Shown here: piece after piece, positions 54,460 to 63,873 of the stretch | How the letters are laid out: each line of letters opens with the position of its first letter | Position numbering within the stretch: position 1 is the first letter of the stretch | Source: CAIKZJ01 sp041675325 | Lineage (GTDB): Bacteria > Bacteroidota > Ignavibacteria > Tepidaquicellales > Tepidaquicellaceae | Assembly (NCBI GenBank): GCA_041675325.1 | Contig: JBAYUG010000001.1 | Location: 62,001-126,000, forward strand | DNA length: 64,000 bases | Direction of reading: 5' to 3' | Notes under the pieces: generated by a model | The model's database searches: none | Told to the model about the DNA's origin: nothing | The model's input: only the letters and a program-made list of their open reading frames with translations | Program-made: the position numbers and the translations under genes

Positions 54460-55002
54460 TCAGTCTTCTTTTATAAAATAAAGGTTGTTGTCTTCTACGA
54501 GATATTGCATAGGTGCAATCATTACCTTTGGATATCTGATGCGAAGACGGATGGTTTCACTAAGAACGAAATCTATTTCGCTTCCGATTTCATACATGGG
54601 TGCAAACTGGTTGAAATGCTCTTCTGCTTTTGCGCTTTCCCATCCAGCGTTTTCAACGAGTCCGTTAATGAATTCACTTTTACGGGAAACGAGGTTTACC
54701 ATAGCGCAATTGTTGTGACCGATAAGAGCGATGTGCTTAACGCTGCCGACAGATATCGCATACGAAACTTTGAACTCGCTATAGCGGAGGTTTGCGCCGC
54801 CTGCGCGTATAATGAAAGCGAAGTTATCGGGGATATGCAGATGCTTACGGTTATCCATGCACATACCTATAAGGAGCTGAGCTTTGCTGTATGATGAGAA
54901 CGGTTTGTTCAGGTTGTGGTATTCCAGCAGAGAAGCTATAGGAGTTTGCCTGTACTGCGGAAGTATGTCGTCTTGCGATTTAACGGGTATAAGTCTGTCC
55001 AT
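54460..55002 (-). CDS. Beta-class carbonic anhydrase
   Basis: 180 residues. Zinc and active-site residues are visible: MCMDNR (Cys48, Asp50, Arg52) and GHNNCAM (His96, Cys99), with FIIRAGGA between. The Asp-Arg dyad and zinc ligands are those of beta carbonic anhydrases. It interconverts CO2 and bicarbonate. The gene is short for the class but has no internal break. It is probably co-transcribed with the LOG gene. Confidence 0.85.
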   Translation of the reverse strand: MDRLIPVKSQDDILPQYRQTPIASLLEYHNLNKPFSSYSKAQLLIGMCMDNRKHLHIPDNFAFIIRAGGANLRYSEFKVSYAISVGSVKHIALIGHNNCAMVNLVSRKSEFINGLVENAGWESAKAEEHFNQFAPMYEIGSEIDFVLSETIRLRIRYPKVMIAPMQYLVEDNNLYFIKED

Positions 55003-55430
55003 GTTGTTTTAATTTATTGAAATTAGATGGATTATAATTAAATTACAATATTCGAAAGAATAAATAATTTGATGGTTGAAACAGATAAATAGGACAAACA
55101 AAAGAGATTTGCTCACTGAAAGAGCGGATTTGATTATGATTTTCACTGATTGAAGAACAATATTTTATATTATAGAACGCAGAGAACAAAAACAATAGAA
55201 CGCAGATTTACACGAATTAGGCTGATGAACGCAGATTAGAATTAAATTTACTGCCTGCGGGAAAGAAAAAATTGTTTTTAAGTTTAAAAGATTTTACCGC
55301 AAGGAACGCAGAGTAAGCAAAGACCGCAAAGAGAACATAGAAAATTACAGAAAAGAAGAACTTTGGAAAGCAGATGTGGATATTTTATAATGGGCAGGAT
55401 GATTAATTTTAAGATTAGTATAACAACTTA
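55003..55430. repeat. Gap with interspersed GATTTACACGAATT-type repeats
   Basis: Contains GATTATGATTTTCACTGATTGAAGAA (about 55130), AATAGAACGCAGATTTACACGAATTAGGCTGATGAACGCAGATTAG in parts (about 55193-55240), ACTGCCTGCGGGAAAG and ACCGCAAGGAACGCAGAG (about 55297). No gene recognised before the rlmD start. Confidence 0.7.
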
Positions 55431-56957
55431 ATGGTAAAGAAGAATCAGGAAGTACAATTAAAGATAGAGTCGCTGAACTCAGAGGGCAAAGGTGTTGCAC
55501 GGATAGAGGAAGGGTTTGTTGTTTTCTGCAAGGATGCACTTCCCGGCGATGAGGTTACGGCTGAGATAAGAAAGGTGAAAAAGAATTATGCAGAGGCAAT
55601 CACAAGAAACATTATAAAGGAATCGCCATACAGAGTAAAACCGAGGTGCAGGCATTTCGGAGTTTGCGGCGGGTGCAAGGTGCAGAATTATGATTACGAT
55701 AAGCAGGTAGAGTTCAAGACTGAAGTTGTAAGGAATGCGTTTGAGAAAATCGGCGGGTTTAATGATTTGATATTTCCAACTGCATTGAAGTCTGACAACG
55801 AATATTATTACAGGAATAAGATGGAGTTCTCATTCTCGGATGAGAAGTGGCTTACTAACCTTGACGAAGGTAAAGAGAAGGAAAACTTTGCTGTCGGCTT
55901 TCACCTGGCGGGCTTTCATACAAAGATACTGGATATAGAAGAATGCTTTTTACAGTCTGATATAACGAGCAGTATTTTAAATCATGCAAGAGAGTTTTTT
56001 AAGAAAAAAGGTGTCTCGATATATTCGACCAAGACTCACACGGGATATTTACGATTCCTGATTGTACGCGAGTGCAAGAGAACAGACGACCTGATGGTGA
56101 ATCTAATAACGTTTGATTACAACGAAGAGCTTATGAATGAATATGAGACAGAGATAAGGGAAAATTTCCCGAGGGTAACGACATTGCTTAATTCATTTTC
56201 GCAGAAGAAAGCACAAGTTGCGTATGCGGAAGATGTGAAAGTATTATACGGTAAGGGCTATATTACCGAAAAGCTCTTCTGCGGAAGCAAAGAATACGAG
56301 TTCAAAATTTCGCCGAACTCATTTTTCCAGACGAACACATTACAGGCTGAAAAGCTATACAGTGTTGCGGCGGAGTTTGGAGATTTCACAAAAAGCGATA
56401 ACGTGCTTGACCTTTACTGCGGGGCAGGCTCGATTTCAATTTACATTTCCGAAATGGTAAACAAGGCAAAGGGTGTTGAACTGATTGAGGAATCGATTGT
56501 AAGCGCAAAAGAGAATGCAATGCTTAACAACATTGGGAATGCAGAGTTTGAAACGTCGGATATAAAAGACTTTCTTTTAAACTTTAAAGACAGTACTTAT
56601 AATAAAGTTATATTTGACCCGCCGAGGTCGGGGCTGCATCCTGATATATGCGAGGTGCTGAGCAATTCTGACTACGGGAAAATTGTGTATGTGAGCTGTA
56701 ATCCTGTAACACAGGCGAGGGATTTGAGTATAATAATGAGCAAGGGAAAGTACAGGATAGGAAGGATTCAGCCTGTTGATATGTTTCCGCAGACGTATCA
56801 TGTGGAGAATGTGGTGGAGATTTTAAGAGCAGGTGACAGGGGACTGGAAGAAAAAGAGCTTTTCACCACTGAGTTCACAGAGGCCACAGAGAAAAGCAAT
56901 AGAACGCAGATATTCACAGGTTTAACGGATGAGTGCGGATTAGAACGGAATTTATGA
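55431..56957 (+). CDS. rlmD: 23S rRNA (uracil-C5)-methyltransferase RlmD-like, with extra C-terminal tail
   Basis: 508 residues. N-terminal TRAM domain (about 5-60), a four-cysteine iron-sulphur region beginning CRHFGVCGGC (about 75-85), SAM-binding VLDLYCGAGSISIY (about 325), and FDPPRSGLHPD with the catalytic region VYVSCNPVTQ. It methylates a 23S rRNA uridine. The normal family ending is YHVENVVEIL (about residue 463). The last 35-40 residues are encoded by an interspersed CACAGAG/CACGGAT-type repeat and have no family counterpart. RlmD versus a related RumA-type enzyme (RlmC) rests on the Fe-S motif and length. Confidence 0.88.
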   Translation: MVKKNQEVQLKIESLNSEGKGVARIEEGFVVFCKDALPGDEVTAEIRKVKKNYAEAITRNIIKESPYRVKPRCRHFGVCGGCKVQNYDYDKQVEFKTEVVRNAFEKIGGFNDLIFPTALKSDNEYYYRNKMEFSFSDEKWLTNLDEGKEKENFAVGFHLAGFHTKILDIEECFLQSDITSSILNHAREFFKKKGVSIYSTKTHTGYLRFLIVRECKRTDDLMVNLITFDYNEELMNEYETEIRENFPRVTTLLNSFSQKKAQVAYAEDVKVLYGKGYITEKLFCGSKEYEFKISPNSFFQTNTLQAEKLYSVAAEFGDFTKSDNVLDLYCGAGSISIYISEMVNKAKGVELIEESIVSAKENAMLNNIGNAEFETSDIKDFLLNFKDSTYNKVIFDPPRSGLHPDICEVLSNSDYGKIVYVSCNPVTQARDLSIIMSKGKYRIGRIQPVDMFPQTYHVENVVEILRAGDRGLEEKELFTTEFTEATEKSNRTQIFTGLTDECGLERNL

Positions 56958-57260
56958 AGAACTTTTACAATTGAGCTCACAGAGAAAAGAAATTAATTTA
57001 CCAGAGAGAATTATTTTATTGCTAAGAGCAAGAAATTTTACCACCAAAACACTAAAACACTAAACGAGAATTTGGATTGTTGAAAAGAGCAAGAACATTT
57101 ACCACCGAGTGCACAGAGATATTCACGGAGCGAACGGGAGAAAAGCAATAGAAAGCGTATATTCACGGATTTAGCGGATGAACGCGGATTAAAACAAAAT
57201 CTATTGCCCGCGGGAAAGACCTGAAAAACACGGGAAAGAAACCAAACAAAAGAATTAACC
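56860..57260. repeat. Cluster of CACCGAG/CACAGAG and ATTCACGGAT-type repeats
   Basis: At least two copies: one covering the rlmD tail (about 56860-56945), one at 57097-57200 (CACCGAGTGCACAGAGATATTCACGGAG, then AAGCGTATATTCACGGATTTAGCGGATGAACGCGGATT in parts). A CTATTGCCCGCGGGAAAG block (about 57199) follows. The rest of the gap to porX is AT-rich with no gene. Confidence 0.75.
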
Positions 57261-57442
57261 GCAGGGGTTGCAAAGTACCAGCAGGATTTTAGAGACGAAT
57301 TATAAGAATGAATTTAAGGAATATTTGTTATAAATTAAGACAGTAAACAAAAGCAGCTTTTATAAATTAATACAAACAACAAAGGATAAAGAAAACTATA
57401 AATGACGGATTGATACCAATTTACTAACTAAAACGAAAAAAC

Positions 57443-59008
57443 ATGGAAAACAAAGAAATCATTCTATGGGTTGATGATGAAATAGATTTACTGAAATCAA
57501 ACATAATGTTCCTTAAGCAAAAGGGGTACGTTGTTTACGAAGCAACAAACGGCGACGATGCCGTTCAATTCATAAAAGAGAACAATGTAGACCTCGTCTT
57601 CATGGACGAGATGATGCCCGGCAAGGGCGGGCTTGAAACGCTTTCCGAAATAAAAGACCTTAAACCGAACCTTCCCATTGTAATGGTTACAAAGAACGAG
57701 ACAGAGAGCCTTATGGAAGATGCCATTGGCAAGAAAATAAGCGACTACCTTCTCAAACCCGTGAATCCGAAGCAAGTGCTTCTTGTCTGCAAGAAATTTC
57801 TCGAGGGGAGTAAACTCAAAGGAAATCAGGTATCGAGGGATTACATAAAGGAGTTTAACCAGATTTCTATTTCGCTGATGAATGACCCCGACTGGAAAGA
57901 CTGGTCAAACATTCATGCTAAAATGACAAACTGGGAAATGGAACTTGATGAGCACCCTGACCTTGGTCTGAAGCAGACTGCCACCGACCAGAGAAGAGAA
58001 TGCAACGTGGAATTTTCCAAGTTCGTGGAAAGGAATTATCTTAAGTGGGTAAATGACGGCGCAAGCAAACCAGTGCTTTCTAATGAGATTGCGGAGAAGT
58101 ATCTTATACCCGAGCTTGAAAAGAACAAATCGGTATTCTTCTTCGTTGTTGACTGTATGAGGCTTGACCAGTGGGTTATGATGGAGAAATATCTCGACAA
58201 GTATTTCAGAATTTCAAAAGAATATTACTACTCACTGCTTCCTACATCGACACCCTACTGCAGGAATGCTATATTCGCGGGAATGTACCCTTCTGAGATT
58301 GAGAAACACTATCCGAATTTATGGAAAACAAGCGACGACGATGAAAACTCAAAAAACAATTTTGAAAAGGAATTCCTTCAGAAGCTTCTTGACAGGAAAA
58401 AAGTTAAACTGCGTAATGAGCTTAAGTACACCAAAATAATGGATTCGGATTTCAGCAGGGGTGTTGAAAACAAGATACTTTCATACTGCAACAATCATCT
58501 GAATGCGATAGTAATAAACTTCCTTGACATGATTTCCCATTCAAGAAGCGACACAGCAATTCTGAAAGAAATTGCTCCGGATGAGTCTGCTTACAGGTCG
58601 CTGACAGAGTCGTGGTTTGAACATTCTTCGTTTTTCGGAATGTTAAGACAGCTTTCAACGAAATCAGGAGTGAAGATTATTATCACTACCGACCACGGCA
58701 GCATAAGATGTTTGCACGGAGTTAAAGCAATGGGTGACAGGGAATCGGCAACTAACCTCAGGTACAAATACGGCAGGAACGTAAAAGCCGAGCCGAGAAA
58801 TGCCATATTAGTAAAGAACCCGTCCGAATACAGGCTGCCTGTCAGGAATGGAATTGTGAATTACATAATCGCTAAGGAAGATTTCTATTTCGTCTATCCG
58901 ACTGATTTCCATAAGTACCTTAATTATTACAACGACACATTCCAGCACGGCGGGATTTCGATGGAAGAAATGATACTTCCTATTGCCATATTAGAAAGCA
59001 AGGGGTAA
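57443..59008 (+). CDS. porX: T9SS response regulator with PglZ phosphatase-like domain (PorX)
   Basis: 521 residues. Receiver domain (1-120) with acidic pocket (D11, D12), phosphoacceptor Asp55 in VFMDEMMPG, Thr83 and Lys105. A helical linker leads to a PglZ-type alkaline-phosphatase domain (about 215-520) with FFFVVDCMRLDQW and IIITTDHGSIRC. PorX with sensor PorY regulates type IX secretion. The stop overlaps the tsaE start by one base (TAATG). T9SS cargo genes occur at 47026 and 51286, which fits a regulator in this role. Confidence 0.93.
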   Translation: MENKEIILWVDDEIDLLKSNIMFLKQKGYVVYEATNGDDAVQFIKENNVDLVFMDEMMPGKGGLETLSEIKDLKPNLPIVMVTKNETESLMEDAIGKKISDYLLKPVNPKQVLLVCKKFLEGSKLKGNQVSRDYIKEFNQISISLMNDPDWKDWSNIHAKMTNWEMELDEHPDLGLKQTATDQRRECNVEFSKFVERNYLKWVNDGASKPVLSNEIAEKYLIPELEKNKSVFFFVVDCMRLDQWVMMEKYLDKYFRISKEYYYSLLPTSTPYCRNAIFAGMYPSEIEKHYPNLWKTSDDDENSKNNFEKEFLQKLLDRKKVKLRNELKYTKIMDSDFSRGVENKILSYCNNHLNAIVINFLDMISHSRSDTAILKEIAPDESAYRSLTESWFEHSSFFGMLRQLSTKSGVKIIITTDHGSIRCLHGVKAMGDRESATNLRYKYGRNVKAEPRNAILVKNPSEYRLPVRNGIVNYIIAKEDFYFVYPTDFHKYLNYYNDTFQHGGISMEEMILPIAILESKG

Positions 59009-59454
59009 TGATAATTTCTAAGAGTGAAGAAGCAACAATAGCTGCAGGAAGGAAATTTGCTCAAGGATTGAAGGCGGGGAGCGTTTTAGGGCTTGAAGGC
59101 AACCTTGGAACGGGAAAGACACAGTTCGTCAAAGGAATTTGCGAATATTTTAATGTGAAGGACGTGGTCAACAGTCCGACATTTATACTTGTTAATGAAT
59201 ACAAAGGCTTTAACGAAAACGAAGAAGAAATAAAGATATATCATTTTGACCTATACAGATTAAAGTCCGCAGCAGAGCTTGAAGTCATAGGCTTTAACGA
59301 ATACATCAGCCTTAAATCGATTGTACTGATTGAATGGTCCGAGATTGCCGAAGAATACCTGAATTACGAAATTGACAAGGTTTTGATGGATTATGGCACA
59401 AAAACAGAAGAAAGATTAATAAATTTCGTGAAAACTGAGGATAATCGGGGATAA
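59008..59454 (+). CDS. tsaE: tRNA t6A biosynthesis ATPase TsaE
   Basis: 148 residues. P-loop GNLGTGKTQF (31-40), NSPTFILVNEY, and the family's HFDLYRL and IEWSEIAEEYL motifs. TsaE energises the TsaB-TsaD complex that makes threonylcarbamoyl-adenosine on ANN-decoding tRNAs. It is translationally coupled to porX and followed by tsaB. Confidence 0.93.
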   Translation: MIISKSEEATIAAGRKFAQGLKAGSVLGLEGNLGTGKTQFVKGICEYFNVKDVVNSPTFILVNEYKGFNENEEEIKIYHFDLYRLKSAAELEVIGFNEYISLKSIVLIEWSEIAEEYLNYEIDKVLMDYGTKTEERLINFVKTEDNRG

Positions 59455-59455
59455 T

Positions 59456-60094
59456 ATGAATGTCTTGCTGATAGATACCGCATCCAAAAAAATTGAATTT
59501 GCCTATAACAAGAAAAGCGATTTTTGTATATTGAAAACACTCGATGACAGCAAAAACGCCGATGACCTCGTCTATGAAATCAAATCTGAATTTGACGAAC
59601 AGGGATTTTGCTTTCAGGACATTGATTTTATAGGACTTGCGAACGGACCAGGCTCTTTCACGGGTCTTCGTATAGGTTCTGCAATTTCAAAGGCTGTGTG
59701 TTTTGCGACGGGTGCTGAGTTGATAGAGATTAATTCGCTGGATTTAATTGCCGAAAAGTATTACTTGAACAATAACGGCAAAGATAAAGTTATACCGCTA
59801 ATATTCTCGGGCATGAAATCAGGCGAGTTTTATTTTACCGTGTTTGAGAATGACAAAAGAGTCTCGGATTATCAAACGGCAGAACCCAAAGATATTGAGA
59901 AGTTCGAAGGATTGTTTTTACTTAATGATAAAATTGTGTATGATTTTCCTGAAAGCATGAGAACGTTTAATATGTGCGATGATACAAATCTGAAAGCCCT
60001 TTTCAGCCTTACGGTGAAAAGGATAAATGAGGGGCAAATAAGCGATTACAAAACAAGCGAGCCCTTTTACATGAAACAATTTTTAGGAAGCTGA
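59456..60094 (+). CDS. tsaB: tRNA t6A biosynthesis protein TsaB
   Basis: 212 residues of the ASKHA-type TsaB fold: MNVLLIDTASKKIEFAY, then IDFIGLANGPGSFTGLRIG and SKAVCFATGAELIEI. It supports TsaD in tRNA t6A synthesis. One base separates it from the tsaE stop. This porX-tsaE-tsaB order is typical of Bacteroidota-type genomes as a porX neighbourhood. Confidence 0.92.
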   Translation: MNVLLIDTASKKIEFAYNKKSDFCILKTLDDSKNADDLVYEIKSEFDEQGFCFQDIDFIGLANGPGSFTGLRIGSAISKAVCFATGAELIEINSLDLIAEKYYLNNNGKDKVIPLIFSGMKSGEFYFTVFENDKRVSDYQTAEPKDIEKFEGLFLLNDKIVYDFPESMRTFNMCDDTNLKALFSLTVKRINEGQISDYKTSEPFYMKQFLGS

Positions 60095-60202
60095 AAACGT
60101 CGAAGGACAAACAGGACGTTCCCAAGCTGGAGAGATTGTGTGAAAACATATTTTGGTTGAAAACAGAACTCAAAAGTTGTAATTGTAAACAATAATGATT
60201 AG

Positions 60203-60227
60203 ATCCCCGCCAAGAACGAGCGGGGAT
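60203..60227. repeat. ATCCCCGC/GCGGGGAT hairpin
   Basis: An 8-bp perfect stem with a 9-base loop between tsaB and accD. No T-run follows directly, so it is not called a terminator. ACGTTCCCAAGCTGGAG at about 60115 is another repeat fragment. Confidence 0.6.
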
Positions 60228-60270
60228 GACAAACTTTTGTTTAATTTTATAAACTAAATTTTATATTACA

Positions 60271-61113
60271 ATGGCATGGTTTAAAAGATCTGAAAAGAAT
60301 ATTCTAACAGATACTCCCAAGCAGGACCTTCCTGACGGAATGTGGACTAAGTGCGATGAGTGCGGCGAGATGATGCACAAAAAACAGTGGGAGTCAAACT
60401 CTTACACATGTATAAAATGCAGTTATCATTTCAGAATTGGAAGCGAAGAATATTTCAAGATTTTATTCGATGAGGGCACGTTCAAAGAGTTCGACAAGAA
60501 AATGAAATCTGTTGACACGTTAAAGTTTACTGATACTAAGCCATACGACAAGAGAATTGAAGATACTATAAAGAAAACGGAACTGAATGACTCCATTAGA
60601 TGGGGAACAGGAGAGATAAACAAAATGCCCGCAGTGGTTTGCGCCATGGATTTTTCATTTATTGGCGGGAGTATGGGCAGTGTGCTCGGCGAAAAAATTG
60701 CAAGAGCAGTTGACAAATGCCTGAAGACAAAAACACCTCTCATAATTATCTCATCAAGCGGCGGAGCAAGAATGATGGAAGGCGGGATATCACTAATGCA
60801 GCTCGCGAAAGTTTCATCAAGGCTTGCAAAACTTGCAGAGGAAAAGATAGCATACATATCAGTAATTACAAATCCAACAACGGGCGGTGCGAGTGCATCC
60901 TATGCTATGCAGGGCGACCTGAACATTGCAGAGCCGAACGCACTTATTGGGTTTGCCGGACCACGCGTTATCAAACAGGCCACAGGTAAAGACCTGCCGA
61001 AGGGATTTCAACGTTCTGAATTTTTGCTTGAACACGGATTTCTTGATTTGATAGTTGACAGAAAGAACCTGAAAGAAAAGCTCACACAGCTTTTAAAACA
61101 CTTTGCCGAATAA
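60271..61113 (+). CDS. accD: Acetyl-CoA carboxylase carboxyltransferase, beta subunit
   Basis: 280 residues. Zinc ribbon Cys28-x2-Cys31 and Cys47-x2-Cys50, then the crotonase-like carboxyltransferase core with SSSGGARMMEGGISLMQ and NPTTGGASASYAM and the GFAGPRVI loop. It transfers carboxyl from carboxybiotin to acetyl-CoA to make malonyl-CoA, with AccA. The stop is directly followed by the panC TTG start. Confidence 0.96.
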   Translation: MAWFKRSEKNILTDTPKQDLPDGMWTKCDECGEMMHKKQWESNSYTCIKCSYHFRIGSEEYFKILFDEGTFKEFDKKMKSVDTLKFTDTKPYDKRIEDTIKKTELNDSIRWGTGEINKMPAVVCAMDFSFIGGSMGSVLGEKIARAVDKCLKTKTPLIIISSSGGARMMEGGISLMQLAKVSSRLAKLAEEKIAYISVITNPTTGGASASYAMQGDLNIAEPNALIGFAGPRVIKQATGKDLPKGFQRSEFLLEHGFLDLIVDRKNLKEKLTQLLKHFAE

Positions 61114-61977
61114 TTGAAAGTAATCAGACATATAAAACCTATGCAGGAAATCGCCAATTATTTCAGGCGTACCGGCAAGTCAATAGGTTTTGTACCTACG
61201 ATGGGATTCCTACATGAGGGTCATGTTTCGCTTATGCTAGCGGCAAGAGATGAATGCGACATAGTTATCGCAAGCATCTTCGTAAATCCTTCACAGTTTT
61301 TGCCTAACGAAGACTTCACTCAGTATCCACGCAATTTCCTAAGAGATTATTACATCTGCAAGCAGGCTGGAGTTGATTACATATTTTATCCAGAGGAGAA
61401 AGAGATGTACCCACAGCTCTACAAAACTTATGTAAACGTTGACGAGCTTTCGGATAAGCTGGAAGGCAGGTACAGACCCGGTCATTTCAAAGGTGTTGCG
61501 ACCGTCGTACTGAAACTTTTCAACATAACAAAACCTCATTATTCCTATTTCGGACAGAAGGATGCACAGCAGGTTTCACTGCTTAAGAAGATGGTAAACG
61601 ACTTGAATCTCGATGTGGAAATAAGAATCTGCGAAACGATGCGGGAAGACAATGGACTCGCAAAGAGTTCACGGAATACATACCTGACCGACGAGCAGAA
61701 ATCAAACGCCGCAGTTATTAACCTTGCGTTGAATCAGATAAAGGGTAAAATTATTGACGGGAATTATTCCTCTACAGAAGACATTAAATCAGAAATAAAG
61801 AAAACGATAGAATCAAAATCGGTTGATTTATCAGTTCAGTACATAGCCATAACAGACAATGAAATGCTGGATGAGATTACAGACTTAAAATACTTTAATG
61901 GCGAAGTTTTAATTTCACTTGCCGTTTACTGCGGAAAGACACGTCTGATAGATAATGTGGTTTTTGAGAAGGGCTAG
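61114..61977 (+). CDS. panC: Pantothenate synthetase
   Basis: 287 residues. A TTG at 61114, abutting the accD stop, gives the standard family start (KVIRHIKPMQEI). PTMGFLHEGHVSL contains the ATP-binding HxGH (34-37), and FVNPSQF, GRYRPGHFKGVATVV and FGQKDAQQV are conserved. It ligates pantoate and beta-alanine. Absence of an intergenic space suggests translational coupling with accD. Confidence 0.95.
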   Translation: MKVIRHIKPMQEIANYFRRTGKSIGFVPTMGFLHEGHVSLMLAARDECDIVIASIFVNPSQFLPNEDFTQYPRNFLRDYYICKQAGVDYIFYPEEKEMYPQLYKTYVNVDELSDKLEGRYRPGHFKGVATVVLKLFNITKPHYSYFGQKDAQQVSLLKKMVNDLNLDVEIRICETMREDNGLAKSSRNTYLTDEQKSNAAVINLALNQIKGKIIDGNYSSTEDIKSEIKKTIESKSVDLSVQYIAITDNEMLDEITDLKYFNGEVLISLAVYCGKTRLIDNVVFEKG

Positions 61978-62448
61978 TAGAAGAAGTTACAAACAAAGAA
62001 AAGGTTTTACCACAAAAACACTAAAAAGATTTCACAACTGAATTCACTGAGCCCACCGAGAAGAACAAGACGCACACTGATTAACCTGATTTGTTATTAT
62101 TCTCACTGATAACAAAAAAATTTACCGCAAGGGACGTTCTCCCAATCCTCCAAACAAGACGGCGGATCTGCGACAAGACTGCGGATCTGCGACTCGAAGA
62201 AAAGAGGACTCAAAGAGAGCAGTGTTACATTTTAATCTTTATCCGTGAAAATCATAATCTTTCATTTATTTTCAGCCTGCCTGCTGCAGGCAGGTGTGCA
62301 TTTTTCATAAATATTTTCACCGAGACCCCGAGAAAAATCCCTGAGATCTCAGAGATATTAAATTCAAGATAAATTATCCGTGTTAATCCGTACTATTCCC
62401 TGTTACCTGTTACCTGTTACCTGTCTGCTCTTACTGCCCTTACTGCGC
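61978..62448. repeat. Gap with several repeat families
   Basis: Contains CACACTGATTAACCTGATTTG (about 62072), ACCGCAAGGGACGTTCTCCC and GGATCTGCGAC twice (about 62123-62200), an inverted copy of the CTGCAG-palindrome repeat (about 62235-62305), CACCGAGACCCCGAG (about 62320), CTGTTAC x3 (62400-62420), and 9-bp units CTGCTCTTA/CTGCCCTTA/CTGCGCTTA/CTGCCCTTG (62425-62460), which run into the end of the next gene. No gene seen. Confidence 0.75.
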
Positions 62449-63873
62449 TTACTGCCCTTGCTGTTTTGCCAGCTCTTCTGCTTTCGAAAGAACCCACTTT
62501 TTCTGGTAAAAGGTTTTCTCGTCTTTAATTTTATCCAGAAGTATCTCGGCACCTCTGCGGTTCTTTCTTCTGACTGAACAAAGTGAATTCAAATAATTCA
62601 AAAACTTAAAGATACTTTCTTTCTGTACAATCCGGTCAGCAAGTTTTCTGTTTAGAAAATGCTTTGTTGTATCTATTAACGGCATTATATTTCTGTCTTC
62701 TTTTAACTCAAACAGCGCCTTCAGCAATGTGCTCTTTGAGAATAAATACAGAGAAGCATTCCTGGTTTTAAAGTCCTCAGTTATCATTTTCACATTCTCG
62801 TATTTTCCGGCGGCGAAATCAGTCAATGCCCGTGATACTGCTATAACTTCATCACGGTAACTTATATTTATCTTTCCTTTGTACAAGGCAATTAATTTAT
62901 TCGCAAAAGTTATGTCGTTAATCGAAAGAGATGTGGCGACAGCTAAAATAAATATCATCGGCTGAACATTTTGTATTTTATTTAAGATACCCGTACCTTC
63001 GACCTCTTTAAAAAGCTCATAAAGAGTAGACTGGCTCACGGAACATCCCGAATTAATTCTAACGGAAAGAAATCGTATGAGTGTTTCATAAGAAAACTGT
63101 ATAAAGTCAAGCGCTAATTCCTTTTCTTTTTCCCGAAGATATTTCAGTGCGTTAGAAACTCTTTCTCTTTCGTCAGGTTTTTTAAGCATTTTGTAAAAAA
63201 GATAATCGAGATATACATTCGGATAATTTACCGAATAACAGGATGCGTTTTTCTCTACAATGCGGACAGCGTCGCCAACACTAAGAATTTCATCTTTCAA
63301 AGGATTCGCATCGGGAGTATATAATTTTCTGTTTATGAACTCAAAGAGTTTGCTCTTAATCAGAACAACCTCCGCGTTTTTAAGTATTTTAGCCGAGATA
63401 TCATACATACCTTCTTCTTCGCTTCGTGAATTGCAAAGAAAATATTCCTCCACGTAAAGCCTTTGCAGATTCGACATGTACGAATATCCCTTCAAGTACT
63501 TAACTGAGTTATCTGAACAAACATCATCAATTAAAGATGTGAAATATTTATCAACATTGCGGCTGCGCAGCTCTTTCGCAAGATAAATCTTCTGGCTCAG
63601 CAAATCCATTTCGTATCCTTTTGTTGCAATAAATGATTCAAGAATTTTTACAAAATCGGATATTGTCTTTCTGGAAAAATCACCGGACGCGTCACTGTGT
63701 CGGTTTAGGGATTCATTCCGAAGAGTGTTAAATTTGCTTTGCCAGAATTTTAAAATTCTGACGCCGCCTTTTCCATTTTTTGATCTGATGTACTTATCAA
63801 ACTGTTCTATTTCTTTTGGGGATAAACTTTCTAAAAGAAAGTCTGATTTAATTTTCCTCGCTTCAGCAGTCAT
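62449..63873 (-). CDS. Uncharacterised, mostly helical protein
   Basis: 474 residues with no signal peptide or membrane helix. Almost entirely helical by composition, with many K/E/L heptad-like stretches, for example an SLSPKEIEQFDKYIRS start that resembles the start of several Bacteroidota proteins of unknown function. The family could not be named. The last codons (KQQGQ and stop) lie inside the 9-bp tandem repeat, so the present C-terminus may be set by the repeat. The 127 bp after the start, to the window end, contain nothing recognised. Confidence 0.65.
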   Translation of the reverse strand: MTAEARKIKSDFLLESLSPKEIEQFDKYIRSKNGKGGVRILKFWQSKFNTLRNESLNRHSDASGDFSRKTISDFVKILESFIATKGYEMDLLSQKIYLAKELRSRNVDKYFTSLIDDVCSDNSVKYLKGYSYMSNLQRLYVEEYFLCNSRSEEEGMYDISAKILKNAEVVLIKSKLFEFINRKLYTPDANPLKDEILSVGDAVRIVEKNASCYSVNYPNVYLDYLFYKMLKKPDERERVSNALKYLREKEKELALDFIQFSYETLIRFLSVRINSGCSVSQSTLYELFKEVEGTGILNKIQNVQPMIFILAVATSLSINDITFANKLIALYKGKINISYRDEVIAVSRALTDFAAGKYENVKMITEDFKTRNASLYLFSKSTLLKALFELKEDRNIMPLIDTTKHFLNRKLADRIVQKESIFKFLNYLNSLCSVRRKNRRGAEILLDKIKDEKTFYQKKWVLSKAEELAKQQGQ

